DNA of 6,978 nucleotides from Schlegelella_A sp038234975 (lineage in GTDB: Bacteria > Pseudomonadota > Gammaproteobacteria > Burkholderiales > Burkholderiaceae_C), in contig JBBSUK010000162.1 in the NCBI GenBank assembly GCA_038234975.1, positions 1 to 6,978 on the forward strand, in the 5' to 3' direction. Numbering within the stretch: position 1 is the first letter of the stretch; each line of letters starts with the position of its first letter. Below are positions 1 through 6,006 of the stretch, one piece after another. A program made the position numbers and the translations under genes. A model generated the notes under the pieces. The model ran no database searches. It saw only the letters and a program-made list of their open reading frames with translations, and was not told the origin of the DNA.

Positions 1-435
1 CAAAGGTTCGCCGATGACCCGCTCGTCGTCGACACGTGGTTCTCGATGCAGGCGACGGCGCCCGAACGCGACGGCCGTGTCTTCGATCGGGTGCAGGCGT
101 TGCGCTCGCACCCGGACTTCACGCTGAGGAATCCCAATCGCGCGCGCAGCCTCATCGGCGCGTTCTGTTCCGGCAACCCGGCGGGGTTGCACCGGGCCGA
201 CGGCGCCGGGTACGCCTTCTGGGCGGCGCGTGTCGGCGAGCTCGACGCGATCAACCCGTCGATCGCGGCGCGCACCGCCCGCGCGCTCGACCGTTGGGCG
301 CGGCTGGCCGAGCCGTATCGGTCGAAGGCCCGCGAGGCGATCGCCGCCGTGGCGCAGAACGAGTCGCTCTCGACCGACACGCGCGAGATCGTCGAGCGCT
401 CGCTCGCCGCCGCCGCCGCCGCCGCTTCATCCTGA
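1..435 (+). CDS. pepN: Aminopeptidase N, C-terminal fragment (5' end outside window)
   Basis: The reading frame is open from base 1 and ends in TGA at 433-435, leaving 144 visible residues. They match the helical C-terminal domain (DUF3458 type) of M1-family aminopeptidase N as I know it from E. coli PepN: the start reads like its 'DKWF..QA' segment (VVDTWFSMQA), followed by NPNRARSLIGAF, a HRADGAGY block, and INPSIAARTARALDRWARL. PepN is a cytosolic zinc metallopeptidase that removes N-terminal residues from peptides. The catalytic HEXXH domain lies upstream of the window and cannot be checked. The protein ends in seven alanines and two serines, encoded largely by repeated GCC codons. The phosphofructokinase gene begins 13 bases after the stop, so the two may be cotranscribed. 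The fragment is certainly coding; the family call is strong from the conserved blocks. Confidence 0.93.
   Translation, partial: QRFADDPLVVDTWFSMQATAPERDGRVFDRVQALRSHPDFTLRNPNRARSLIGAFCSGNPAGLHRADGAGYAFWAARVGELDAINPSIAARTARALDRWARLAEPYRSKAREAIAAVAQNESLSTDTREIVERSLAAAAAAASS
406..423 (+). repeat. (GCC)6 trinucleotide run in the pepN 3' end
   Basis: Six consecutive GCC codons followed by GCT encode seven alanines just before the pepN stop. Tandem triplets can change copy number by slippage without shifting frame, and this poorly constrained tail would tolerate that. No function is implied. Confidence 0.7.
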
Positions 436-448
436 GAACGGTCACGTC

Positions 449-1738
449 ATGCCCGCCACCGCGAAGAAGACCCCCAAGGCCGCCGCCAGGCGAAATGCGT
501 TCTATGCGCAGTCGGGTGGCGTCACCGCCGTCATCAACGCGTCGGCGTGCGGGCTGATCGAGACGGCACGCGCGCACCGCGACCGCATCGGCACCGTCTA
601 CGCCGGCCGCAACGGCATCATCGGCGCACTCACCGAAGACCTCATCGACACCGGCAAGGAGAGCGCGGCGGCGATCCGCGCACTGCGCTCGACGCCGGCC
701 GGTGCCTTCGGCTCGTGCCGCTACAAGCTCAAGTCGCTCGACGCCAATCGCCGCGAGTACGAGCGCCTCATCGACGTCTTCCGCGCCCACGACATCGGTT
801 ACTTCTTCTACAACGGCGGCGGCGACTCGGCGGACACGTGCTTCAAGGTGAGCCAGCTGTCGGAGTCGCTCGGCTACCCGGTGCAGGCGATCCACGTGCC
901 CAAGACGGTCGACAACGACCTTCCGATCACCGACTGCTGCCCGGGCTTCGGCTCGGTGGCGAAGTACGTCGCCGTCTCGACGCTCGAGGCATCGCTCGAC
1001 GTGCGCTCGATGGCGCGCACCTCGACCAAGGTCTTCGTCCTCGAGGTGATGGGCCGCCACGCCGGCTGGATCGCCGCCGCCGGCGCGCTCGTCGAGCCGC
1101 ACGGCATTCCGGTCGTCGTGCTGTTCCCGGAGATCGTGTTCGACGAGGCCAGGTTCGTCGCCCGCGTCGACACGCTTGTGAAGGAGCATGGCTACTGCAC
1201 CATCGTCGTGTCCGAAGGCGCGCACCGCGCCGACGGCAGCTTCCTCGCCGAGCAGGGGACGAAGGACGCGTTCGGCCACGCCCAGCTCGGCGGCGCCGCA
1301 CCGGTGGTCGCGCAGATCCTGAAGGACGCGCTCGGCCACAAGTTCCACTGGGCCGTCGCCGATTACCTGCAACGCGCCGCACGGCACATCGCGTCGAAGA
1401 CCGACGTGAAGCAGGCCTACGAGCTCGGCGCGCGCGCGGTCGAGCTGGCCCTCAAGGGCGAGAACGCCGTCATGCCGACGATCGAGCGCACGTCCGATTC
1501 GCCGTATCGCTACCGCATCGGCAAGGCCGACCTCGCCGACGTCGCCAACGTCGAGAAGTTCATGCCGCGCGACTTCATCAGCGCCGACGGCTTCGGCATC
1601 ACCGAGAAATGCCGCGCGTACCTGCTGCCGCTCATCGCCGGCGAGGACTACCCGGCGTATCGCCACGGCCTGCCGGTCTACGCGACGCTGAAGAACACCG
1701 CGGTCGCGAAGAAGTTGCCGCCGTTCGAGCTGAAGTGA
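449..1738 (+). CDS. pfp: Pyrophosphate-dependent 6-phosphofructokinase (reversible)
   Basis: This 429-residue cytosolic enzyme should interconvert fructose 6-phosphate + PPi and fructose 1,6-bisphosphate + Pi. Visible family blocks are the phosphate-donor loop QSGGVTAVIN (21-30), NGGGDSADT (122-130), PKTVDNDL (151-158, catalytic Asp expected at 155), MGRHAGW (201-207), PE (227-228) and SEG (255-257). Two features indicate PPi rather than ATP: Asp126 stands where ATP enzymes have the second Gly of GGDGS, and Lys152 replaces the Gly of PGTIDND. The residue before Asp126 is Gly instead of the usual Asp. I chose ATG 449 because the frame upstream, although open from 230, is an Arg/Pro/Ser-rich shadow of pepN, while the protein becomes phosphofructokinase-like soon after 449. 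A weak purine stretch (GAGAA, 434-438) overlaps the pepN stop. Only 13 bases separate it from pepN, suggesting cotranscription. Confidence 0.93.
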   Translation: MPATAKKTPKAAARRNAFYAQSGGVTAVINASACGLIETARAHRDRIGTVYAGRNGIIGALTEDLIDTGKESAAAIRALRSTPAGAFGSCRYKLKSLDANRREYERLIDVFRAHDIGYFFYNGGGDSADTCFKVSQLSESLGYPVQAIHVPKTVDNDLPITDCCPGFGSVAKYVAVSTLEASLDVRSMARTSTKVFVLEVMGRHAGWIAAAGALVEPHGIPVVVLFPEIVFDEARFVARVDTLVKEHGYCTIVVSEGAHRADGSFLAEQGTKDAFGHAQLGGAAPVVAQILKDALGHKFHWAVADYLQRAARHIASKTDVKQAYELGARAVELALKGENAVMPTIERTSDSPYRYRIGKADLADVANVEKFMPRDFISADGFGITEKCRAYLLPLIAGEDYPAYRHGLPVYATLKNTAVAKKLPPFELK

Positions 1739-1754
1739 GGACGTGACCCTCCGC

Positions 1755-1760
1755 TAGAAT
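1755..1760 (+). promoter_or_regulatory. Candidate -10 box for the tRNA-Thr gene
   Basis: TAGAAT differs from the sigma-70 consensus TATAAT at one position and stands out in a GC-rich gap between pfp and the tRNA. It would start transcription near 1767, giving a leader of about 30 bases. No good -35 element is seen; the best match is CTGAAG at 1730-1735 with a long 19-base spacer, at the very end of pfp. The tRNA could also be reached by readthrough from pfp. Confidence 0.4.
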
Positions 1761-1776
1761 CATCGGCTCGTGAGAC

Positions 1777-1794
1777 CCGGCAGTTTCCTGCCGG
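1777..1794 (+). other. 7-bp perfect hairpin in the tRNA leader
   Basis: CCGGCAG (1777-1783) and CTGCCGG (1788-1794) are exact inverted repeats around a TTTC loop, ending three bases before the mature tRNA 5' end. There is no T-run after it, so it is not a standard intrinsic terminator for pfp. It may be a leader structure affecting folding or RNase P access. The 5' arm shares CCGGCA with the tRNA 3' acceptor end, so it could otherwise compete for the tRNA 5' strand. Confidence 0.5.
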
Positions 1795-1797
1795 TGC

Positions 1798-1873
1798 GCC
1801 GGCGTAGCTCAGTTGGTAGAGCAGCGCATTCGTAATGCGAAGGTCGGGAGTTCGACTCTTCTCGCCGGCACCA
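1798..1873 (+). tRNA. tRNA-Thr, anticodon CGT
   Basis: A complete 76-base cloverleaf is visible. The acceptor stem pairs GCCGGCG (1798-1804) with CGCCGGC (1863-1869), followed by discriminator A and encoded CCA (1871-1873). The D arm is GCTC/GAGC (1807-1810 and 1819-1822). The anticodon loop TTCGTAA places CGT at 1831-1833, which reads the threonine codon ACG. The T arm pairs GGGAG with CTTCT around TTCGACT, using two G-U pairs. The anticodon arm and neighbouring bases read the same as E. coli tRNA-Thr(CGU) as I recall it, including a G-A mismatch at the top of the stem. No integrase or attachment-site duplication is seen next to it. Confidence 0.97.
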
Positions 1874-1880
1874 TCGGCAA

Positions 1881-1905
1881 CTGACGCCGCCGAAGCGGCA
1901 CTCAG
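1881..1905. terminator. Candidate hairpin between converging genes
   Basis: GCCGC (1886-1890) and GCGGC (1895-1899) pair around a CGAA loop, and CTGA (1881-1884) can pair with TCAG (1902-1905) across a small internal loop. The hairpin begins 7 bases after the tRNA CCA and overlaps the stop codon of the minus-strand hypothetical gene. Its position suits a shared terminator for the two converging transcripts, but neither side has a T-run, so efficient intrinsic termination is doubtful. Confidence 0.35.
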
Positions 1906-2327
1906 CGTCGCTTGCCCTGCGCGGCCTCCTCGGCCAGCAGCGCCCGCGGATCGCCCATCATCACCTGGGTGTCTTCGAAGCCGCTGGAGTTGGGCCGGCG
2001 GTCGGAGGCGATGAAGAGTTCGTCCCGGGCGTTGATCTCGGCGTGAGGCACGGTCGGGACGGGAACCTGTCTTGGCGCTGCCTTAGCCGCACCCGCGTCC
2101 CTGTACGACCGCAACTCGGCCTGCAACGCGCGGACCTGGTCGACCAGACCGACGCCCCGGGTCTGCTCCATGCTCAGTTGCGCCGACAGGCGCGCCTGCT
2201 TGCCGGTCGCCGCAGCGACCTTGCGCTGCCAGAGCATTCGCGTCGCGAGCCAGCCGAGGGCGGCGCCGGCCGCGAACCCCAAGCATGCCGCGGTCGCGGC
2301 GCCGATGGCAGAAGAGGCGATGAGCAT
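1902..2327 (-). CDS. Hypothetical membrane-anchored protein with predicted coiled coil
   Basis: I do not recognise this 141-residue protein. Residues about 5-29 form one Ala/Gly/Leu-rich membrane helix (small-residue pattern GFAAGAALGW). Residues about 34-76 are charged and likely helical, with Gln, Arg and Leu spacing suggestive of a coiled coil (LSAQLSMEQ, QVRALQAELRSY). A Pro/Ala linker near 80-94 leads to a polar tail with SGFEDTQVMMGD (115-126) and a basic end. By topology it resembles small one-helix coiled-coil proteins such as YhcB/ZapG, but I see no convincing sequence match. The ATG is the first possible start: an in-frame TAG lies four codons upstream. No clear Shine-Dalgarno site is seen. 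It is the last gene of the minus-strand cluster, 79 bases after the dehydrogenase, a gap in which I find no convincing promoter. Confidence 0.7.
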   Translation of the reverse strand: MLIASSAIGAATAACLGFAAGAALGWLATRMLWQRKVAAATGKQARLSAQLSMEQTRGVGLVDQVRALQAELRSYRDAGAAKAAPRQVPVPTVPHAEINARDELFIASDRRPNSSGFEDTQVMMGDPRALLAEEAAQGKRR

Positions 2328-2406
2328 CGCGGCAGTCTAGAGCGGCTCGCACGCGCAGGCCATGAACTCCGTCACGCCTGCCGGCCGCGCGACGCCTTCG
2401 CAACGC

Positions 2407-3753
2407 TCAGGGATTCGCACCGACTGCCCGCCAGATCGTGTTGCCCACGTCGTCGGCCACCAGCAGCGCGCCCTTGCCGTCGATGGCAACGCCGACCGGA
2501 CGGCCGTGTGCGTCGCCGTCACGGTCGACGAACCCGGTGAGCACGTCGACCGGCGCGCCCGTCGGCCGGCCCTGCGCGAACGGCACGAACACCACCTTGT
2601 AGCCGACCGGCGGCTTGCGGTTCCACGAGCCGTGCTCGCCGATGAACATGCCGTTGGCGAACGGTGCCGGCAGCGACGTCTTGCCGGCCGCCACGAGGCC
2701 GAGCGCGGCGACGTGGGCGCCGAGCGCGTAGTCGGGCGGAATCGCCTTGGCGACCAGGTCGGGGCGCTGCGGCTTCACCCGCGTATCGACATGCTGGCCG
2801 AAGTAGCTGTAGGGCCAACCGTAGAAGCCCCCGTCCTTCACCGACGTGAGGTAGTCCGGAACGAGATCGTTGCCCAGCTCGTCGCGCTCGTTGGCGACCG
2901 TCCACAGCACGCCGCTGTCCGGTGCCCAGGCCATGCCGTTCGGGTTGCGCAGCCCGGTCGCGAACAGGCGCTTGCGGCCGCTCGCGCGGTCGATCTCCCA
3001 GATGGCGGCACGACCTTCCTCGGCGGCCATGCCGTTGTCCGCGACGTTGCTGTTGGAGCCGACGGTCGCGTAGAGCTTGGTGCCGTCGGGCGACGCGATG
3101 ACGTTCTTCGTCCAGTGGTGGTTGATCGGACCGGCCGGCAGATCGGTGACCTTGGTGCCGGCCGCCGCGATGCTGGTCTGCCCCGCCGTGTACGGAAAAC
3201 GAAGCACCGCATCGGTGTCGGCAACGTAGAAGTCGGAGCCGACCAGCACCATGCCGAAGGGCGAGTGCAGGTTGGCGATGAAGACGGTCTTCGTCTCGGC
3301 GACGCCGTCCCCGTCGGCGTCGCGCAGCAGCGTGATGCGGTTCGCCGACTCGACCCCGGCGCCCGCCCTGCCCTGCACGAACTTCATCACCATGCCCTTG
3401 ATGCCCTTGCCGTCTTCCGGCTTAGGCGGCGCGTTGGTCTCGGCGACGAGCACGTCGCCGTTGGGCATCACGTAGACCCAGCGCGGATGGTCGAGCCCGG
3501 TCGCGAAGGCATTGACGACGACACCCGGCGCTGCGGTCGGCTTGCCGCCCGCCGACCAGCCTTTGGCCGGCGCTATCTGCACGGTCGGCAGCAAGCTCTT
3601 GTCGACCGGCGCGATGCGCGGATTCGGCCCGACCGTGTCTGGCGGCGAGGCGACGGGCCCGCGGTCGGCGTCGCCGGGCAGGGCGCAAGCCGAAAGCGCC
3701 ATGCCGGCGATGGCGAGGAACACCACGGAACGAGTGGGGGTGAGAGATTGCAA
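2407..3753 (-). CDS. PQQ-type sorbosone/glucose dehydrogenase family lipoprotein
   Basis: This 448-residue protein looks like a periplasm-facing quinoprotein that oxidises a sugar or aldehyde with PQQ. An N-terminal signal ends in the lipobox LSAC, with Cys23 as the lipidated residue; Ala24 rather than Asp at +2 suggests sorting to the outer membrane. The rest has the beta-propeller style of the GSDH/sorbosone dehydrogenase family: HPRWVYVMPNGDVLVAE (89-105), HHWTKN (212-217), GLRNPNGMAW (267-276), NERDELG (288-294), YGWPYSYFGQH (311-321), GEHGSWNR (372-379) and GRPVGVAIDG (417-426). In soluble glucose dehydrogenase a His and an adjacent Arg-Asn contact PQQ; His212/213 and Arg269-Asn270 are candidates by motif. 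The Asp-rich loop DADGDG (145-150) could bind calcium. The start is TTG, with AGGAG six bases upstream; the first ATG (Met18) would destroy the signal. It follows the TonB-dependent receptor by 66 bases. The substrate is not readable from sequence. Confidence 0.87.
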   Translation of the reverse strand: MQSLTPTRSVVFLAIAGMALSACALPGDADRGPVASPPDTVGPNPRIAPVDKSLLPTVQIAPAKGWSAGGKPTAAPGVVVNAFATGLDHPRWVYVMPNGDVLVAETNAPPKPEDGKGIKGMVMKFVQGRAGAGVESANRITLLRDADGDGVAETKTVFIANLHSPFGMVLVGSDFYVADTDAVLRFPYTAGQTSIAAAGTKVTDLPAGPINHHWTKNVIASPDGTKLYATVGSNSNVADNGMAAEEGRAAIWEIDRASGRKRLFATGLRNPNGMAWAPDSGVLWTVANERDELGNDLVPDYLTSVKDGGFYGWPYSYFGQHVDTRVKPQRPDLVAKAIPPDYALGAHVAALGLVAAGKTSLPAPFANGMFIGEHGSWNRKPPVGYKVVFVPFAQGRPTGAPVDVLTGFVDRDGDAHGRPVGVAIDGKGALLVADDVGNTIWRAVGANP

Positions 3754-3759
3754 GCGGAA

Positions 3760-3764
3760 CTCCT
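3760..3764 (-). promoter_or_regulatory. Shine-Dalgarno site that fixes the TTG start of the dehydrogenase
   Basis: On the minus strand AGGAG is followed by six bases and TTG (3753-3751). It is the clearest ribosome site in the window and supports TTG as the true start, which also yields an intact lipoprotein signal. Confidence 0.8.
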
Positions 3765-3819
3765 GTGGGCGATGACGGGCGATGTGCCAGCCGCAGCAAT
3801 CGACGAGCCCGCCGCAGGA

Positions 3820-6006
3820 TCAGAACGACATCGCGGCGGACGCGCCCAGCAGCCAGGTGCGACCAGGCGCAGGCTCGAAGAAGCGGCGGTTGCCGTCGTT
3901 GACGATCACCGAACCGGCAACGCGGCGCGCGAACACGTTGTCGACCCGGGCGAACGCGTCGAGTCGCCAGGCGCCGACGCTCGCCCCGTAGCCGACCGTC
4001 GCGGAGGCGATCGCGTGCCCGGAGGCGGCGTCGCTGTTGGCGTCGTTGACCCAGACCCTGCTCGTGGCGCGCAGCTCCACGCCGCCGCGCAGGCCGGCCG
4101 TCGGCCGCCAGGCCAGCGAGGCGAACAGCGTCGTGCGGGCGATCCCGGGCAGGCGGTTGCCGGCCGGAATCGACAGCGTCGGCGTCGTGCACGGCGTGGC
4201 GGAGCAGGTGAGGAAGGCGTCGCGGTATCGAGCGTCGAGCAGCGTGTAGGCGACCTCGGCCCGTGCCGCGCCGAACGCGGTCCGTGTCCACGACAGCTCC
4301 AGGCCGCGGCGCCGTGTCGCACCCGCGTTTCGATACGTCGACCGGCCACCCAGGCTGGTCTGGGTGACGATCTCGTCTTCGGTGTCGGTCTGGAAGACTG
4401 CCGCGTTCAGGTCGCCGACGCTGGCGATGCGCGTCTTCACCCCTGCTTCGACGCTCGTGCTGCGGGCCGCCTTCAGGCCGAGGTTGAGCCCGGTGGCGCC
4501 GCTCGGGCGGTAGGCGAGCTCGTTGAGGGTCGGCGTCTCGAAGCCGCGGCCGATCGTCGCGTAGGGATGCACCTCGTCGCTCGCCGCGTACAGCACGCCG
4601 AGCACGGGCAGCGTCGCGCCATACGCGGCACGGCCGCTGTCGTCGGGGTTGCGGCCTGCGACGTAGGCGTCGCTCGAGACGAAGCGGACTCGGCTCGAGC
4701 GCAAGCCGGCGTCGACGGTCCAGCGCGGCGCCGGTGTCCACGCGAGCTGCACGTAGGGGTCGAGGTTCCAGACGCGGTTGCGCTCGTCGCGGCGCAGCTC
4801 GCCGCGCACGCCGAGCTCGTCGCCCGCGAAGTTGGCGTAGCCCTCGCGGTGCTCGCGCAGCGCGTCCCAGGACAGCCCGGCGACGACCGAGAGCGGCGTC
4901 GTCGCGACCGTTCCGACCCAGCGCCAGCGAACATCGGCACCGGCGTAGTCGCGGTCGAGCGCGATCACGCCGCCGGGGTGCAGCGGGTTGGCCTGCACGG
5001 CGACCGGGATCGACTGGAACTGCTCGGTGCTGCGTCGGCCGGCGTAGACCAGCACCCGCAGCGCATGGCCGCCGCCGATCGACCGCTCGTACGTCAACCC
5101 CGCCTGCGTCTGGCCGAACGACTTGCGCGTGTCGAAGGCGAGCGCGGCCGGATCGACGCCGCGTGGGTCGGCCTCGAGCTGCGCGCGCGTCAGCCCGAGG
5201 GGATCCTGGGCCTCGGGAACGACGACCCGGTTGGCGACCAGCGTGAGCTTGCCGAGCGCGTCGCTTTCGAGCGTCAGCTTGGCGTTGCCGATCGACCGCT
5301 CGGCGGCGCTGTGGTCGCGGTAGCCGTGCGTCGTGAAGCGGCTCGCCGACACCGAGTAGCCGAACGCGGCGGCACCGCCGCCGCCGCGCACGCCACCGAT
5401 GGCGCGCAGCCCGATCCGGCGCGACGCATCGCTGCCGCTCGACGCCTCCGACTCGACCCGCGGGGCGCCGCTCCCTTCTTGCGTGAACACCTGCAGCACG
5501 CCGCCCGACGAGTTGCCGTAGAGCGCCGAGAAGGGTCCACGCAGCACCTCGATGTGGTCGACCGACGACAGCTCGACGTTCGAGATCTGGCCCTGCCCGT
5601 CGGGAAGCGTCGCCGGGATGCCGTCGACGTAGAGGCGAACGCCGCGGATGCCGAACGACGCCCGGGCGCCGAAGCCGCGAACGGAGATCTGCACGTCCTG
5701 CGCGTAGTTCTGCCGGTCACGCGCGACCAGGCCCGGGACGGCGCCGAGGCTCTCGGAGAGGTTGACGCGGGCGCGATCGAGCCGCACGTCGTCGCCGTCG
5801 ATGCGGTCGATCGACGCCGCGGCGTCGAATGGCGCCCGCGCGGTGCGGGTCGCCGTCACGACCACCGGGGCCAGAGTCGAAGGCGGCCGCTCTTCGTCCT
5901 GGGCAGCAGCGTCGGGCGAGGCGCACAGCGCGGCGCACGAGACGGCGGCGGCCGCAGCGAACGCGACGATGCCGTGGCTGCCGGCCACACCGACAGCAGG
6001 CGTCAT
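3820..6006 (-). CDS. pqqU: TonB-dependent outer-membrane receptor, YncD/PqqU-like
   Basis: This 728-residue receptor should import a ligand across the outer membrane using TonB energy. An Ala-rich signal peptide probably ends near 36, followed by a TonB box APVVVTATR (46-54), a plug to about 175 and a 22-strand-type barrel ending in Phe. Plug blocks VRGFGARASFGIRG (109-122), YVDGIPATLPDGQGQ (126-140) and VLRGPFSALYGNSSGG (154-169), and barrel blocks SRFTTHGYRDHSA (222-234), RGFETPTLNELAY (487-499) and GSVIVNDGNRRFFEPAPGR (698-716), resemble E. coli YncD as I recall it. YncD was renamed PqqU after being shown to import PQQ. Cys601 and Cys606 sit in a likely extracellular loop and could form a disulfide. 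The ATG overlaps the stop of the upstream transporter (ATGA), and the frame further upstream is only a shadow of that gene. The PQQ-type dehydrogenase downstream supports the PQQ assignment; the receptor call is near certain, the ligand is inferred. Confidence 0.88.
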   Translation of the reverse strand: MTPAVGVAGSHGIVAFAAAAAVSCAALCASPDAAAQDEERPPSTLAPVVVTATRTARAPFDAAASIDRIDGDDVRLDRARVNLSESLGAVPGLVARDRQNYAQDVQISVRGFGARASFGIRGVRLYVDGIPATLPDGQGQISNVELSSVDHIEVLRGPFSALYGNSSGGVLQVFTQEGSGAPRVESEASSGSDASRRIGLRAIGGVRGGGGAAAFGYSVSASRFTTHGYRDHSAAERSIGNAKLTLESDALGKLTLVANRVVVPEAQDPLGLTRAQLEADPRGVDPAALAFDTRKSFGQTQAGLTYERSIGGGHALRVLVYAGRRSTEQFQSIPVAVQANPLHPGGVIALDRDYAGADVRWRWVGTVATTPLSVVAGLSWDALREHREGYANFAGDELGVRGELRRDERNRVWNLDPYVQLAWTPAPRWTVDAGLRSSRVRFVSSDAYVAGRNPDDSGRAAYGATLPVLGVLYAASDEVHPYATIGRGFETPTLNELAYRPSGATGLNLGLKAARSTSVEAGVKTRIASVGDLNAAVFQTDTEDEIVTQTSLGGRSTYRNAGATRRRGLELSWTRTAFGAARAEVAYTLLDARYRDAFLTCSATPCTTPTLSIPAGNRLPGIARTTLFASLAWRPTAGLRGGVELRATSRVWVNDANSDAASGHAIASATVGYGASVGAWRLDAFARVDNVFARRVAGSVIVNDGNRRFFEPAPGRTWLLGASAAMSF
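6003..6006 (-). promoter_or_regulatory. ATGA stop/start overlap coupling transporter and receptor
   Basis: On the minus strand the bases ATGA contain the receptor start ATG (6006-6004) and the transporter stop TGA (6005-6003). No strong Shine-Dalgarno site precedes it, so the receptor is probably translated by ribosomes that terminate on the transporter message. Confidence 0.85.

Noticed and set aside
230..448. N-terminal extension of the phosphofructokinase frame
   Set aside because: It overlaps the well-conserved pepN end in another frame, and the translation is Arg/Pro/Ser-rich. ATG 449 gives the normal family length and start.
251..1666. A 471-codon open frame antisense to pfp
   Set aside because: It is an Arg/Ala/Val-rich shadow of a gene with strong phosphofructokinase motifs.
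1798..1873. tRNA gene as an integration site for a mobile element
   Set aside because: There is no integrase, no repeated copy of the tRNA 3' end in the window, and the neighbouring genes look native.
2328..2406. Promoter for the hypothetical gene, with TAGACT at 2339-2334 on the minus strand as -10
   Set aside because: TAGACT lies five bases before the start codon, leaving no room for a normal leader, and no -35 element is found at a suitable distance.
2337..2522. A 61-codon minus-strand frame spanning the end of the dehydrogenase and the following gap
   Set aside because: Most of it overlaps the dehydrogenase in another frame. The part in the gap is too short and has no ribosome site, so nothing supports translation.
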